From Roseateles aquatilis (GTDB lineage Bacteria; Pseudomonadota; Gammaproteobacteria; Burkholderiales; Burkholderiaceae_C): 64,000 nucleotides of DNA. Positions 29,984 to 41,153 of the stretch are shown here, piece by piece; positions within the stretch are counted from its first letter, which is position 1, and every line of letters starts with the position of its first letter. The stretch spans positions 1 through 64,000 of the forward strand of contig NZ_NIOF01000006.1 of assembly GCF_002205645.1 (NCBI RefSeq). Reading direction: 5' to 3'. Both the position numbers and the translations under genes were made by a program. The notes under the pieces are model-generated. The model did not search any database and had not been told where the DNA came from. It saw nothing but the letters and a program-made list of their open reading frames with translations.

Positions 29984-31801
29984 TCAACGGGTCAGCGGCT
30001 CGGTCCGCGTGTTCAGCCAGGCAAGCGCGTCGCCGTCGACCAGCGGCGCCAGGCGACGGCGCACCTCGGCGTGATAGTCGTTGAGCCACGCCAGCTCTTC
30101 GTCCGACAGCAGGTTCAGCGCGATGCTGCGCGTGTCGATCGGGCACAGCGTCAGCGTCTCGAAGGCCAGCATGTCGCCGAACTGGCCGTGCTCCGGCGTG
30201 TCGCGCTGGACGTTCAGCACCAGATTCTCGATCCGGACCCCCCATTGGCCGGGACGGTACAGGCCGGGCTCGATCGAGGTGATCATGCCGGGCTCCATCG
30301 CCATGTTGGCGTCCGGCACGGCCTTCGAGATGCTTTGCGGACCTTCGTGCACGTTCATGAAGTAGCCGACGCCGTGGCCGGTGCCGTGGCCGTAGTCCAG
30401 GCCGTGCGCCCAGAGCGGCGCGCGCGCGATCGCGTCGAGCATCGGGCTCAGCGTGCCGCGCGGGAACACCGCGCGGGACAGCCCGATCGTGCCCTTGAGC
30501 ACCAGCGTGTAATCGCGCTTGTGGGCCTCGGTGATGGCGCCGATGGGCCAGACGCGCGTGATGTCGGTCGTGCCGCCCAGGTACTGCGCGCCGGAGTCGA
30601 TCAGCAGCAGCCCGTCGCCCTGGATCTGGGAGAAGGCCTCCGGCATTGCGCGGTAATGCGGCATCGCGCCGTTGGCGTTGAAGCCGGCGATGGTCGAGAA
30701 CGACAGGCCGACGAAGCCCGGGCGCCGGGCGCGCTCGGCGCTCAGGCGCTCGTCGACGGTCAGCTCGCTGAGCGATTCGCCCCGGGCCAGCGCGGCCTCG
30801 AACCAGGCGTAGAACGCGCACATCGCGGCGCCGTCCTGGGCCATCGCCTCGCGGATGAATTGCGCCTCGGCGGCGTTCTTGCGGCTCTTGAAGAGGGTGC
30901 TGGGGTTGATGGCCTCGATGACGGTCGCGGCGGTGGGCAGGGCCTCGCGCAGGCCCAGCGTCACGCGGCGCGGGTCGATCAGCACGCGGGCGTCGGCCGG
31001 CAGCGCGCCCAGCGCGGGGCGGGCCTGGTCATAGGCGGCGAGGCGGACACCGTCGGCGGCCAGTCGCTGCGTCAGCGCCGCGTCGATCTTGCCCGGCTGC
31101 ACGAACAGCGTCGCGCCGGTCTTGTCCAGCAGCGTGTGGGCGACGAACACCGGGTTGTAGGTGACGTCCGAGCCGCGCAGGTTGAACAGCCAGGCGATGT
31201 CGTCGACGCTGGAGATCAGGTGATGCGTCGCGCCATGCCTGGCCATCGCGTCGCGCACCTGCGCCAGCTTGTCGGCGCGGGAGACGGTCGCCTGCGGCGC
31301 GGCGTGCTCGTAGATGGGGGCGTCGGGCAGGCCAGGACGGTCGCTCCAGACGCGGTCCAGCAGGTCCAGGCCGGTATCGATGTGGATGCCCTTGGCGGTC
31401 AGCGCGGCGCGCAGCTGCTGCGCCAGCCCCAGGCCGAGCACCTGGCCGTCGACGGCCAGCGTCTGGCCCGGCTGCAACTGGTCGGCGATCCAGCCGATGT
31501 GGTGCGTGGCCGCGCCGGTGGGAATCTTGAACAGCGAGATCCCGCTGCCCGCCAGTTCACGCTCGGCCTGTGTCCAGTAGCGGCTGTCGGCGAAGAGCTG
31601 CGCATCGTCCAGCGTCACCACCAGCGTCGCCATCGACCCGGTGAAACCCGACAGCACTTCACGACCCTGCCAGCGGCGCGGCAAATACTCCGACAGATGC
31701 GGGTCGGCCGAGGGCACCAGGATGGCATGGGCACCGGCGTCGCGCAGGGCGTCGCGCAGGTGGGATAGGCGCAGCTTGATCTGGGAAAGGCGTGTGTCCA
31801 T
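29984..31801 (-). CDS. pepP: Xaa-Pro aminopeptidase, M24 family (long form)
   Basis: A 605-residue cytosolic peptidase removing N-terminal residues before proline. Two creatinase-like N-terminal domains (about residues 8-310) precede the pita-bread catalytic domain. Metal ligands are readable: [20 protein letters not shown] (first two Asp), [18 protein letters not shown] (His) and [21 protein letters not shown] (two Glu). The 605-residue build resembles the eukaryote-like AMPP form rather than the 440-residue E. coli PepP, so the symbol is by function. The ATG encoding [11 protein letters not shown] is chosen because homology begins there; 35 upstream codons are Arg/Pro-rich. Terminator downstream. 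Confidence 0.88.
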   Translation of the reverse strand: MDTRLSQIKLRLSHLRDALRDAGAHAILVPSADPHLSEYLPRRWQGREVLSGFTGSMATLVVTLDDAQLFADSRYWTQAERELAGSGISLFKIPTGAATHHIGWIADQLQPGQTLAVDGQVLGLGLAQQLRAALTAKGIHIDTGLDLLDRVWSDRPGLPDAPIYEHAAPQATVSRADKLAQVRDAMARHGATHHLISSVDDIAWLFNLRGSDVTYNPVFVAHTLLDKTGATLFVQPGKIDAALTQRLAADGVRLAAYDQARPALGALPADARVLIDPRRVTLGLREALPTAATVIEAINPSTLFKSRKNAAEAQFIREAMAQDGAAMCAFYAWFEAALARGESLSELTVDERLSAERARRPGFVGLSFSTIAGFNANGAMPHYRAMPEAFSQIQGDGLLLIDSGAQYLGGTTDITRVWPIGAITEAHKRDYTLVLKGTIGLSRAVFPRGTLSPMLDAIARAPLWAHGLDYGHGTGHGVGYFMNVHEGPQSISKAVPDANMAMEPGMITSIEPGLYRPGQWGVRIENLVLNVQRDTPEHGQFGDMLAFETLTLCPIDTRSIALNLLSDEELAWLNDYHAEVRRRLAPLVDGDALAWLNTRTEPLTR

Positions 31802-31929
31802 GGATGAGCCTCGGCGGGTTGGCGGGCGTTGCTGGGAGCGGCCGGGTGGGCGGCTCCGTCGAAGCGAAGGATTGTAGGAGGGTGCCTTGGGCTTGGGGCG
31901 GCCCATCGATCGACCGAGCGCTCGCGGCC

Positions 31930-32025
31930 CGACCGGGGGCCCTTTCCCTCCGTGTCCCTCCTCTTCAACTGCCTGTCGGCAGTCGAATTCACCTTCCTTG
32001 ACCTACGGGAAAGGGCCCCCGGTCG
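31930..32025. repeat. Perfect 19-base inverted repeat with 58-base centre
   Basis: CGACCGGGGGCCCTTTCCC at 31930-31948 and its exact reverse complement at 32007-32025. It lies in the 292-base gap between the kynA stop and the aminopeptidase start, both leftward. No ORF, transposase or target duplication is visible around it. It could be a large RNA hairpin, a terminator pair or a small MITE-like remnant. The remainder of the gap shows nothing else clear. Confidence 0.85.
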
Positions 32026-32093
32026 TTCCGCTCAGGCCAGGTCAAAAGGACCCTCGGTAGAGCCGCTCCAGCAAGATCGCCCGGCGGCGCGTT

Positions 32094-33011
32094 TCAGAGT
32101 TCCGTGCGCAACGCCCACAGCTCCGGGAAGAGGACGACGTCCAGCATCTTGCGCAGGTAGCTGACGCCGCCCGTGCCGCCGGTGCCGCGCTTGAATCCGA
32201 TCACGCGCTCGACCGTCGTGACATGGCGGAAGCGCCACAGCCGGAAGGCATCCTCCAGGTCCACCAGCTCCTCGCCCATCTGGTACAGGTCCCAATGCGC
32301 CTTGGGGTCGCGGTAGACCTGCAGCCACGCGGCCTTGACGCCGTCGTCGGCGGCGTAGGGCTGGGTCCAGTCACGGTCCAGGTGCGTCGTGGGCACGGCG
32401 ATGCCGCGACGTCGCATCAGGCGCAGCACTTCGTCGTACAGCGACGGCGCCTCGTAGGCCGCCCGCACGTCGGCCAGGAGATCGGGCCGGTGCGAATGTG
32501 GCTTCAACATCGCGGCGTTCTTGTTGCCGAGCATGAACTCGATGCGCCGGTACTGCGCGCTCTGGAAGCCGCTGCTGTTGGACAGGTAGGGCCGGATCGC
32601 CGAGTACTCCGGCGGTGTCATCGTCGCCAGCACGTCCCAGGCATGCACCAGCTGCTCCATGATCCGCGAGACGCGCGCCAGCATCTTGAAGGCCTCCGGC
32701 AACTGGTCCGCCGCGACCTGCGTGACCGCGCCCCGCAGCTCGTGCAGCATCAGCTTCATCCACAGCTCCGAGGTCTGGTGCTGGACGATGAACAGCATCT
32801 CGTTGTGGTCCGGCGAGAGCGGGTGCTGCGCGCTCAGCACCTGGTCCAGGTGCAGGTAGTCGCCGTAGCTCATGTCCTTGGAGAAATCGAGCTGCGCGCC
32901 TTCCTCCCGAACGATGGCCTCGCTGCCTCCGCCGTTGCCGTCGCCGGCCGCCACGGAGGTCTTCCCGTCGTCCGCGCCGGGCGTGGCGCCGTGTCCCATC
33001 GGGCAGCTCAT
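32094..33011 (-). CDS. kynA: Tryptophan 2,3-dioxygenase
   Basis: A 305-residue haem enzyme that opens the indole ring of L-tryptophan to N-formylkynurenine. Family marks are [48 protein letters not shown] (distal His region), [19 protein letters not shown], and [23 protein letters not shown] with the axial haem His. A Gly-rich N-terminal leader with MSCPMGHG is unusual. Its ATG overlaps the kynU stop by four bases, so it is translationally coupled as last gene of kynBUA. Confidence 0.96.
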   Translation of the reverse strand: MSCPMGHGATPGADDGKTSVAAGDGNGGGSEAIVREEGAQLDFSKDMSYGDYLHLDQVLSAQHPLSPDHNEMLFIVQHQTSELWMKLMLHELRGAVTQVAADQLPEAFKMLARVSRIMEQLVHAWDVLATMTPPEYSAIRPYLSNSSGFQSAQYRRIEFMLGNKNAAMLKPHSHRPDLLADVRAAYEAPSLYDEVLRLMRRRGIAVPTTHLDRDWTQPYAADDGVKAAWLQVYRDPKAHWDLYQMGEELVDLEDAFRLWRFRHVTTVERVIGFKRGTGGTGGVSYLRKMLDVVLFPELWALRTEL

Positions 33012-34312
33012 GTCACGGCCGCCTTCTGGTTGAAGCGCGCCTCGCGCCATTCCTCGTTGACCAGTACCTGGTGCAGGTGCTCGACCGCGTCCCACGCGTC
33101 GGCGAAGCCGATGTACAGCGGCGTGAAGCCGAAGCGCAGGATGTGCGGCACCTGGTCCAGCCGGGTCGCGTCGCCGGCGCGGAAATCGCCGATCACGCCG
33201 CGCTCGATCAGCGCCTGCACGACGGCGTAGCTGGCGTCCTCCAGCGGTGCCGCCAGCGCCAGGCAGACCTGGCTGCCGCGCTGCGCCGGATCGCGCGGCG
33301 AAACCACGCGCACGCCCAACCCGCCGCAGCGCTCTTCCGCCAGGCGGGCGAAGAGCGCGGTCAGCGCCAGCGACTTCTCGCGCAGCGCGGCCATGCCGCC
33401 CAGGGGTTCGGCGGCCAGCAGCGTGTCCACGCCGCACTCCAGCGCCGCCGTCGACAGGATCGCGGGGGTGCCGCAGATGTAGCGCTTGATGCCCGCCGCG
33501 GGTCGGTAGTTGGCGGTGAACTGGAACGGCGCCGCATGGCCCAGCCAGCCGGACAGCGGCTGCCAGAAACGGTCCGCGTGGCGCGGATGCGCCCAGACGA
33601 AGGCCGGCGCGCCCGGGCCGCCGTTGAGGTACTTGTAGCCGCAGCCGATCGCGAAGTCGGCGTCCGCGCCGTTCAGGTCCACCGGGATCGCGCCGGCCGA
33701 ATGCGCCAGGTCCCACACCGTCAGCGCGCCCGCCGCATGGGCCGCGGCGGTGACGGCCTTCATGTCGTGCTTGCGGCCGGTGCGGTAGTTGACCTCGGTC
33801 AGCATCAGCACGGCCAGCCGGTCGTTCAACAGCGCGGGGATCTCGGCGACGTCGTCGACCAGCGTCAACGTCATGCCGTGCTGCTCGGCCAGGCTCTCGG
33901 CGATGTAGAGGTCGGTCGGGAAGTTGCTGCGCTCGGACACGATGACGCGGCGCCGGCCGCCGGCATCGTCGGTCGCGACGATGCGCAGCGCCGCGCTCAG
34001 CACCTTGTAAAGGTTGAGCGAGGTCGAGTCCGCGACGATCGTCTCGCCCGGCGCGGCGCCGATCAGGCGGCCGATCTTGTCGCCGATGCGGGACGGCAGG
34101 TCCATCCAGCCGGCGGTGTTCCAGCTCTTGATCAGGTCGGTGCCCCATTCCTGGGCGATCACCTGTTGCACGCGCGCGGCGGTCGCCTTGGGCATCGCGC
34201 CGAGCGAGTTGCCGTCCAGGTACAGCGTGCCGGCGGGCAGCGAGAACTGGTCCTTCAATCGCGCCAGCGGATCGGCGGCATCGAGGGCCAGGCAGTCTTG
34301 TCGTGTGGTCAT
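33008..34312 (-). CDS. kynU: Kynureninase
   Basis: A 434-residue PLP enzyme cutting kynurenine to anthranilate plus alanine. [21 protein letters not shown] is the N-terminal signature, [39 protein letters not shown] contains the PLP-binding Lys, and [22 protein letters not shown] follows. Length is normal. I start at the ATG encoding [23 protein letters not shown], which matches homologues; the frame runs open over kynB upstream. The product, anthranilate, is the substrate of the divergent CoA-ligase pathway. Confidence 0.96.
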   Translation of the reverse strand: MTTRQDCLALDAADPLARLKDQFSLPAGTLYLDGNSLGAMPKATAARVQQVIAQEWGTDLIKSWNTAGWMDLPSRIGDKIGRLIGAAPGETIVADSTSLNLYKVLSAALRIVATDDAGGRRRVIVSERSNFPTDLYIAESLAEQHGMTLTLVDDVAEIPALLNDRLAVLMLTEVNYRTGRKHDMKAVTAAAHAAGALTVWDLAHSAGAIPVDLNGADADFAIGCGYKYLNGGPGAPAFVWAHPRHADRFWQPLSGWLGHAAPFQFTANYRPAAGIKRYICGTPAILSTAALECGVDTLLAAEPLGGMAALREKSLALTALFARLAEERCGGLGVRVVSPRDPAQRGSQVCLALAAPLEDASYAVVQALIERGVIGDFRAGDATRLDQVPHILRFGFTPLYIGFADAWDAVEHLHQVLVNEEWREARFNQKAAVT

Positions 34313-34386
34313 GGGGGTTCCGGACAAAAGCGGGAAGGGACGGTATGAAGACGAAGGCGACGAAGGAGCGGAACAGCGCGCGGGGA

Positions 34387-35022
34387 TCAGAGCGCGCGCA
34401 GCACCGCCCGCACCGGCGACGCGCAGGCGCCGGCGAGCTTGAGCGGCAGCGCGATCAGCTCGTAGTCGCCCTCGGGCACGTCGTCGAGCACGAGGTTCTC
34501 CAGCACGCGCAGGTCCAGCCGCAGCAACTGCTGATGGCTGTCCAGCGTCTTGCTGGTCGCGGGATCGACCGACGGCGTGTCCAGGCCGATCAGCCGCACG
34601 CCCCGCGCGGCCAGCCACTCGACGGTTTCCGGCGCATAGGCGCTGAAGTCGGGATTCCAGACGGTGTCGGCGCGCTCGTTGCAGCGCACCAGCACGCGCG
34701 GCGGCAGGTTCTCGGCGGCATGCCGCAGATGCTCGACGCGGATCAGCGGACCGCAGCCGATCGCGTGGATCACGCGGCAGGGGCCGAGGTAGGGATCGAG
34801 GCTCACCTCCGCGGCGCTCGCCACGCCGTCCGCGTAATGCAGCGGCGCGTCGGCATGCGCGCCGACATGCGGCGACATCGTGATCGCGCTCAGGTTCACC
34901 GGGCAGCCCGGCGACAGGCGCGCCGTCCACTTCAACGCGTAGGGCTCGTCGCCGGGAAAGAGGGGCGCGTCGGGCGCCACCACCGGCGAGATGTCCCACA
35001 AGGCCTTGTTCATCGATTGCAT
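34387..35022 (-). CDS. kynB: Kynurenine formamidase (arylformamidase)
   Basis: A 211-residue cyclase-fold metal hydrolase that converts N-formylkynurenine to kynurenine and formate. [21 protein letters not shown] is the N-terminal signature, and the metal-binding motif is [12 protein letters not shown] (residues 52-63). [24 protein letters not shown] fits KynB of beta-proteobacteria. It is the first gene of the kynBUA operon; a second ATG nine bases downstream is also possible. The 74-base gap to kynU holds no clear element. Confidence 0.95.
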   Translation of the reverse strand: MQSMNKALWDISPVVAPDAPLFPGDEPYALKWTARLSPGCPVNLSAITMSPHVGAHADAPLHYADGVASAAEVSLDPYLGPCRVIHAIGCGPLIRVEHLRHAAENLPPRVLVRCNERADTVWNPDFSAYAPETVEWLAARGVRLIGLDTPSVDPATSKTLDSHQQLLRLDLRVLENLVLDDVPEGDYELIALPLKLAGACASPVRAVLRAL

Positions 35023-35087
35023 CTGCTACTCCTGCCGGCGGGGTCGGTCCGGCGGCGCGCACCTTATCGCGGCGCTTTGCGTCGTGG

Positions 35088-35105
35088 TGTCGGTTAATTC
35101 CAACA
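35088..35105 (-). promoter_or_regulatory. Candidate operator upstream of kynB
   Basis: An 18-base imperfect dyad, TGTCGG-TTAATT-CCAACA, with an A+T-rich centre, 65 bases before the kynB ATG. The shape (A+T-rich centre, 6-base arms) resembles Lrp/AsnC-family sites, and KynR of that family controls kyn operons in Pseudomonas and Burkholderia. No kynR gene is in the window, so the link is inference. Confidence 0.4.
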
Positions 35106-35146
35106 AGACACGGCCGATCGCGCAAGCCGGCCGCCGGGATTCCATG

Positions 35147-35178
35147 TAGTTGACACCTAAACTATCCCCGCCTAAAGT
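35147..35178 (+). promoter_or_regulatory. Sigma-70 promoter of the anthranilate-CoA operon with overlapping dyad
   Basis: TTGACA (35150-35155), 17 bases, TAAAGT (35173-35178), about 45 bases before the start codon at 35223. A dyad TAGTT-N8-AACTA (35147-35164) covers the -35 box, so a bound repressor would block RNA polymerase. The MarR-type regulator encoded as the third gene of this operon is the obvious candidate. Confidence 0.65.
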
Positions 35179-35222
35179 GTCTCGGTCAAGCAGTTCCTGT
35201 CCGGCTCGCGCCGGGTACTCCC

Positions 35223-37655
35223 ATGCGCATCACCTGCATCGGCGGCGGTCCCGCCGGCCTGTACTTCGCGCTGCTGATGAAGCGGCAGAACCCGGCGCAC
35301 GAGGTCACCGTGCTGGAGCGCAATCGCGCCGGCGATACCTTCGGCTGGGGTGTGGTCTTTTCCGACCAGACGCTGGCCGCGCTGCGCGAGGCGGATCCCG
35401 AGACCGCGGACCAGATCCTGCAGTCGTTCAACCATTGGGACGACATCGCCGTGCACATCGACGGCCGCACCCTGGTGTCCGGCGGCCATGGCTTCTGCGG
35501 CATCGGCCGGCGCAAGCTGCTGGACATCCTGCGCGAGCGCTGCGCCGCGCTCGGCGTGCAGATCCGCTACGAGACCGACGTCGCCGACGACGCGCACATC
35601 GACGCCGACCTGATCATCGCCGCCGACGGCCTCAACAGCCGCTTGCGCCAGAAGTACGCCGCGACCTACCAGCCCGACATCGACCTGCGCCAGTGCCGCT
35701 TCGTGTGGCTGGGCACGACCAAGCTCTTCGACGCCTTCACCTTCGACTTCCAGAAGACCGAATGGGGCTGGTTCCAGGCGCATGCCTACCGCTTCGACGA
35801 CACGCATTCGACCTTCATCGTCGAGGCGCCCGAGCAGGTCTGGCGCGATGCCGGCCTCGAGGCCATGAGCAAGGAGGACGGCATCGCCTTCTGCGAACGG
35901 CTGTTCTCCAAGGTGCTGGACGGGCATCCGCTGATCTCCAACTCGGCGCACCTGCGCGGGTCGGCGCAGTGGATCCGATTCCCGCGCGTGGTCTGCAAGC
36001 GCTGGGTGCACTACCGTGAGCCCCTGGACCACCGCGTCGCGGTGTCTGTCCCCCGGGGGGAGCTGGAAGGCTCGGGGCGGCCCGTCGCCTCCCACAACGG
36101 CCGCGCGCCCGTCGTGCTGATGGGCGACGCCGCCCACACCGCACACTTCTCGATCGGCTCCGGTACCAAGCTCGCGCTGGAGGATGCGATCGCGCTGGCC
36201 CGCGACATCGAGCGCCACGGCGGCGGTGTCGACAGCCTGCCCGCGGCCCTCGACGAGTACGAAGCGACGCGGTCAATCGAGGTGCTGCGCATCCAGAACG
36301 CGGCGCGCAACTCGACCGAATGGTTCGAGAACGTCGAGCGGCACGCGCGGCTCGCGCCGGAGCAGTTCGCGTACTCGCTGCTGACGCGCTCGCAGCGCAT
36401 CTCGCACGAGAACCTGCGGCTGCGCGATGCGCGCTACGTCGGGGATTTCGAGGCCTGGCTGGCGCGACGCTCGGGCCTGGACCAATCCGCGCCGCCGATG
36501 TTCACGCCGTTCACGCTGCGCGGCGTGACCTTGAAGAACCGCGTGGTCGTGTCGCCGATGGCGCAGTACTCGTGCGAGGACGGCCAGCCCGCGGACTACC
36601 ACCTGACCCACCTCGGCGCGCGAGCGGCCGGTGGCGCGGGGCTGGTCTTCGCCGAGATGACCTGCGTCTCGCCGGACGCGCGCATCACGCCGGGATGTCC
36701 CGGCCTGTGGAACGACGAGCAGGCCGCGGGCTGGCGGCGCATCGTCGATCACGTGCATCGCCACACCAGCGCGAAGATCGCGATGCAGCTGGGTCATGCC
36801 GGCGCGAAGGGCTCCACGCGTGTGGCGTGGGACGGCATCGACCAGCCGCTGGAGGACGGCAACTGGCCGCTGATCTCGGCGTCGCCGCAGCAGTACCTGG
36901 ACGGCGTGAGCCAATGGTCGCGCGAGATGGCCCGCGCGGACATGGCGCGCGTCACGGCCGACTTCGTCGCCGCCACGCGCCGCGCGGCCGAGGCGGGCTT
37001 CGACTGGCTGGAGCTGCATTGCGCGCACGGGTATCTGCTGTCCAGCTTCCTGTCGCCGCTGACGAATCGCCGCGCCGACGCGTATGGCGGATCGCTGGAG
37101 AACCGGCTGCGATATCCGCTGGAGGTCTTCGCCGCGATGCGTGCCGTCTGGCCGGCGCAGCGGCCGATGTCGGTGCGGATCTCCGCGCACGACTGGGTGC
37201 CCGGCGGCACGACGCCGGAGGACGCCGTCGCGATGGCGGAGGCCTTCAAGGCGGCCGGCGCCGACCTGATCGATGTGTCGTCCGGCCAGGTCAGCAAGCA
37301 GGAGCGGCCCACCTACGGCCGCATGTGGCAGACGCCGTTCAGCGAAAGCGTGCGCAACCGCGCCGGCATCGCGACGATCGCCGTGGGCGCGATCTCGGAG
37401 GCGGACCACGTCAACAGCATCATCGCGTCCGGCCGCGCCGACCTCTGCGCGATCGCCCGGCCGCACCTGGCCAATCCGGCCTGGACGCTGACCGAGGCGG
37501 CCCGGATCGGTTACCTCGCCGGTCCGGGCCTGGACTGGCCGAAGCAGTACCTGTCCGGCAAGAGCCAGATGGAGCGCGAGTTCGAGCGTCAGCGCGCGAT
37601 GGGCGGGCAGGGCACCGCCGCTCAGGACCAGGCCAACCGCGCGCTGGGAGTCTGA
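35223..37655 (+). CDS. abmA: 2-aminobenzoyl-CoA monooxygenase/reductase (hybrid flavoprotein)
   Basis: An 810-residue two-part flavoenzyme. Residues 1-400 are an FAD aromatic hydroxylase of the salicylyl-CoA 5-hydroxylase kind ([40 protein letters not shown]). Residues 415-800 are an old-yellow-enzyme-like FMN reductase ([59 protein letters not shown]). This fusion is characteristic of the Azoarcus evansii enzyme that hydroxylates 2-aminobenzoyl-CoA at C5 and then reduces the ring. It opens a rightward operon divergent from kynBUA. The symbol follows the Azoarcus naming as I recall it. A simple salicylyl-CoA hydroxylase would lack the second half. Confidence 0.9.
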   Translation: MRITCIGGGPAGLYFALLMKRQNPAHEVTVLERNRAGDTFGWGVVFSDQTLAALREADPETADQILQSFNHWDDIAVHIDGRTLVSGGHGFCGIGRRKLLDILRERCAALGVQIRYETDVADDAHIDADLIIAADGLNSRLRQKYAATYQPDIDLRQCRFVWLGTTKLFDAFTFDFQKTEWGWFQAHAYRFDDTHSTFIVEAPEQVWRDAGLEAMSKEDGIAFCERLFSKVLDGHPLISNSAHLRGSAQWIRFPRVVCKRWVHYREPLDHRVAVSVPRGELEGSGRPVASHNGRAPVVLMGDAAHTAHFSIGSGTKLALEDAIALARDIERHGGGVDSLPAALDEYEATRSIEVLRIQNAARNSTEWFENVERHARLAPEQFAYSLLTRSQRISHENLRLRDARYVGDFEAWLARRSGLDQSAPPMFTPFTLRGVTLKNRVVVSPMAQYSCEDGQPADYHLTHLGARAAGGAGLVFAEMTCVSPDARITPGCPGLWNDEQAAGWRRIVDHVHRHTSAKIAMQLGHAGAKGSTRVAWDGIDQPLEDGNWPLISASPQQYLDGVSQWSREMARADMARVTADFVAATRRAAEAGFDWLELHCAHGYLLSSFLSPLTNRRADAYGGSLENRLRYPLEVFAAMRAVWPAQRPMSVRISAHDWVPGGTTPEDAVAMAEAFKAAGADLIDVSSGQVSKQERPTYGRMWQTPFSESVRNRAGIATIAVGAISEADHVNSIIASGRADLCAIARPHLANPAWTLTEAARIGYLAGPGLDWPKQYLSGKSQMEREFERQRAMGGQGTAAQDQANRALGV

Positions 37656-37656
37656 G

Positions 37657-38445
37657 ATGAGCGCCAGCTATCCCCTCGAAGGCCTGCACGCGGTGGTGAC
37701 CGGCGGCGGCTCCGGCATCGGCGCCGCGATCGCGCAGGCGCTGATCGCCGATGGCGCGCGCGTCACGCTGATGGGCCGCACGCTCGAGCGCCTGGAGGCG
37801 CAGCGCGACCGCCTGACCGTGGACGGCGGGCCGGCCGTGGCGCTGCGCGTCTGCGATGTCGGCGACGAGGCCAGCGTGGTGGCCGCCTTCGCCGCGGCGG
37901 TCGCCGCGTCCGGCCCGATCGACCTGCTGGTCAACAACGCTGGCCAGGTCGAGACCGCGCCGCTGGCCAGGACCTCGCTGCAGACCTGGCGCCGCCTGCT
38001 CGACGTCAACCTGACCGGCACCTTCCTGTGCAGCCGCGAGGTGCTGCCGGGCATGACGGAGCGCCGCTTCGGCCGCATCGTCAACGTCGCCAGCACCGCC
38101 GCGCTGAAGGGCTACGCCTACGTCGCCGCGTACTGCGCGGCCAAGCACGGCGTGCTGGGCCTGACCCGCGCGCTGGCGCTGGAGACGGCGCGCAAGGGCG
38201 TGACGGTCAACGCGGTCTGCCCGGGCTACACCGAGACCGACATCGTCGCCAGCGCCATCGACACCATCGTCGCCAAGACCGGCCGCAGCGCCGAGGCGGC
38301 GCTCGCCGAGCTGGCGTCGGTGAATCCGCAGGGCCGACTCGTCGATCCGGCCGAGGTGGCCGCGGCGGTCGCGTGGCTCGCGCGGCGTGACAGCGGTGCC
38401 ATCACCGGCCAGGCGATCGCGGTGGCCGGCGGGGAGGTGATGTGA
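37657..38445 (+). CDS. Short-chain dehydrogenase/reductase (3-hydroxyacyl-CoA dehydrogenase role)
   Basis: A 262-residue classical SDR. The NAD(P) site is [12 protein letters not shown] (about residues 15-26), NNAG near 93, and the catalytic Ser-Tyr-Lys set is [25 protein letters not shown]. It starts one base after the monooxygenase stop, so it is in the same operon. In the CoA-dependent anthranilate route a hydroxyacyl-CoA oxidation step follows hydration, and this is the candidate enzyme. The exact substrate is inferred from context. Confidence 0.85.
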   Translation: MSASYPLEGLHAVVTGGGSGIGAAIAQALIADGARVTLMGRTLERLEAQRDRLTVDGGPAVALRVCDVGDEASVVAAFAAAVAASGPIDLLVNNAGQVETAPLARTSLQTWRRLLDVNLTGTFLCSREVLPGMTERRFGRIVNVASTAALKGYAYVAAYCAAKHGVLGLTRALALETARKGVTVNAVCPGYTETDIVASAIDTIVAKTGRSAEAALAELASVNPQGRLVDPAEVAAAVAWLARRDSGAITGQAIAVAGGEVM

Positions 38446-38948
38446 TGCTCGACGCCGACCAGGACCTCGGTCCCGACCTCGAATCGCGCGTGCACGACGG
38501 CGACCATCAGGCCCTGCGCCTGTGGCTGCGCCTGCTGGCCTGCACCACCCGCATCGAGGACCAGATCCGTCAGCGGTTGCGCCAGGACTTCGCCACCACG
38601 CTGCCGCGCTTCGACCTGCTCGCGCAACTGGAGCGCCACCCCGATGGCCTGAGCATGCGCGAGCTGTCGCAGCGGTTGATGGTCACCGGCGGCAACATCA
38701 CCGGCATCACCGACCAGCTCGAGACCGAGGGCCTGGTGGTCCGCGAGCCGCATCCGTCGGACCGGCGCAGCGTCACGGTGCGGCTCACGCCGGCGGGCCG
38801 GCGGCAATTCAAGCGCATGGCCGCCACGCACGAGGGCTGGATCGTCGAGCTGCTGGCCGGCTGGACGCCCGATCAGAAGACGCAGGTGTACGACCTGCTC
38901 GCCGGCCTGAAGGGCCACCTCGCGCAACTCGACGCCGCGCGCAAGTAG
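38445..38948 (+). CDS. MarR-family transcriptional regulator
   Basis: A 167-residue winged-helix regulator. The DNA-binding core [51 protein letters not shown] (about residues 67-117) includes the wing DRR signature. I take the ATG overlapping the SDR stop by one base (TGATG) because GGGGAGG lies seven bases upstream; a GTG one codon earlier is possible. Relatives near aromatic-CoA operons often respond to the aryl-CoA thioester. The dyad over the operon's -35 box is a plausible target, which would make it autoregulated. Confidence 0.88.
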   Translation: MLDADQDLGPDLESRVHDGDHQALRLWLRLLACTTRIEDQIRQRLRQDFATTLPRFDLLAQLERHPDGLSMRELSQRLMVTGGNITGITDQLETEGLVVREPHPSDRRSVTVRLTPAGRRQFKRMAATHEGWIVELLAGWTPDQKTQVYDLLAGLKGHLAQLDAARK

Positions 38949-38985
38949 GGCGTCGACCCGGCCAACCGATCAACCCGACCGATCA

Positions 38986-39075
38986 GATCAACCAGATCAA
39001 CCAGATCAACCAGATCAACCAGATCAACCAGATCAACCAGATCAACCAGATCAACCGGATCCACGCGATCAACGA
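38986..39075 (+). repeat. Nine-base tandem repeat GATCAACCA, seven perfect plus three degenerate copies
   Basis: Seven exact copies run from 38986 to 39048, then GATCAACCG, GATCCACGC and GATCAACGA to 39075. They fill most of the 137-base gap between the MarR gene and the enoyl-CoA hydratase start at 39086, ending where the hydratase ribosome-binding site (GAGAGA) begins. Each unit carries a GATC, and two more GATC sites lie just upstream. Confidence 0.95.
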
Positions 39076-39085
39076 GAGATTCCCC

Positions 39086-39925
39086 ATGGACAGTCACCTC
39101 ATCACCGGCAACCGCCGCAGCCTCGCGGGCTTCGCGCCGACGCACTTCAGCTGGCGCCAGGAGGGCGCCGTCGGCGTGGTCACGCTGAACCGTCCCGAGC
39201 GCAAGAACCCGCTGACCTTCGAGTCTTACGCCGAGCTGCGCGACCTGTTCCGCACGCTGAGCCAGGTCGACGAGGTCGGCGCGATCGTCGTGCAGGGCGC
39301 CGGCGGCAATTTCTGCTCCGGCGGCGACGTGCACGAGATCATCGGCCCGCTGACGCGCATGCCGATGCCGGACCTGCTGGCGTTCACGCGCATGACCGGC
39401 GACCTGGTCAAAGCGATGCGCGCCTGCCCGCAGCCCGTCGTGGCGGCGATCGACGGCGTCTGCGCCGGCGCCGGCGCGATCATGGCGATGGCCTCGGACC
39501 TGCGCGTGGGCACCGCGCGTAGCAAGACCGCGTTTCTGTTCTCCCGCGTCGGCCTGGCCGGTTGCGACATGGGCGCCTGCGCGCTGCTGCCGCGCATCGT
39601 CGGCCAGGGCCGCGCGTCGGATCTGCTCTACACCGGCCGCAGCCTGGGCGGCGAGGAAGCGCTCCAGTGGGGGTTCCTGAACCGCCTGGCCGAGCCCGAC
39701 GCGTTGAGCGACCAGGCCGTGGCGTGGGCCGCGGAGATCGCCGCCGGCCCGAATTTCGCGCACGCGATGACCAAGCGGATGCTGCATCAGGAGTGGGCCA
39801 TGGGCGTCGACGAGGCCATCGAGGCCGAGGCGCAGGCGCAGGCGATCTGCATGATGACGCAGGATTTCCACCGCGCGTATCACGCGTTCGTCGCGAAGCA
39901 GCGTCCCGAATTCAAGGGCGATTGA
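39086..39925 (+). CDS. Enoyl-CoA hydratase/isomerase family protein
   Basis: A 279-residue crotonase-fold enzyme. [26 protein letters not shown] is the N-terminal signature. Oxyanion-hole segments are [12 protein letters not shown] and [21 protein letters not shown]. The expected catalytic region [22 protein letters not shown] has Cys-Asp where many hydratases have Pro-Asp-Gly, seen in aromatic-CoA pathway members. It starts after the nine-base repeat with GAGAGA six bases ahead. Likely hydrates or opens the alicyclic CoA thioester made by the monooxygenase/reductase. Confidence 0.85.
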   Translation: MDSHLITGNRRSLAGFAPTHFSWRQEGAVGVVTLNRPERKNPLTFESYAELRDLFRTLSQVDEVGAIVVQGAGGNFCSGGDVHEIIGPLTRMPMPDLLAFTRMTGDLVKAMRACPQPVVAAIDGVCAGAGAIMAMASDLRVGTARSKTAFLFSRVGLAGCDMGACALLPRIVGQGRASDLLYTGRSLGGEEALQWGFLNRLAEPDALSDQAVAWAAEIAAGPNFAHAMTKRMLHQEWAMGVDEAIEAEAQAQAICMMTQDFHRAYHAFVAKQRPEFKGD

Positions 39926-39933
39926 GGACGACC

Positions 39934-41085
<1,152 letters not shown>

Positions 41086-41153
41086 ACGACACCCGTCCCG
41101 AGCCGGCGCGCGGCCGGCCGCGGCCGGGCCCAGACTCGACAAGGACGATCCCC

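Noticed and set aside
31930-32025. 19-base inverted repeat considered as the ends of an insertion sequence
   Set aside because: There are only 58 bases inside, no transposase and no visible target duplication. It is kept only as an unexplained repeat.
38986-39075. GATCAACCA run considered as a CRISPR or replication-origin iteron array
   Set aside because: There are no spacers, no rep gene or A+T-rich origin nearby, and the repeats lie inside a catabolic operon.
38522-39085. Upstream in-frame extension of the enoyl-CoA hydratase through the nine-base repeat
   Set aside because: It would start inside the MarR gene without a ribosome-binding site; the ATG at 39086 has one and matches family length.
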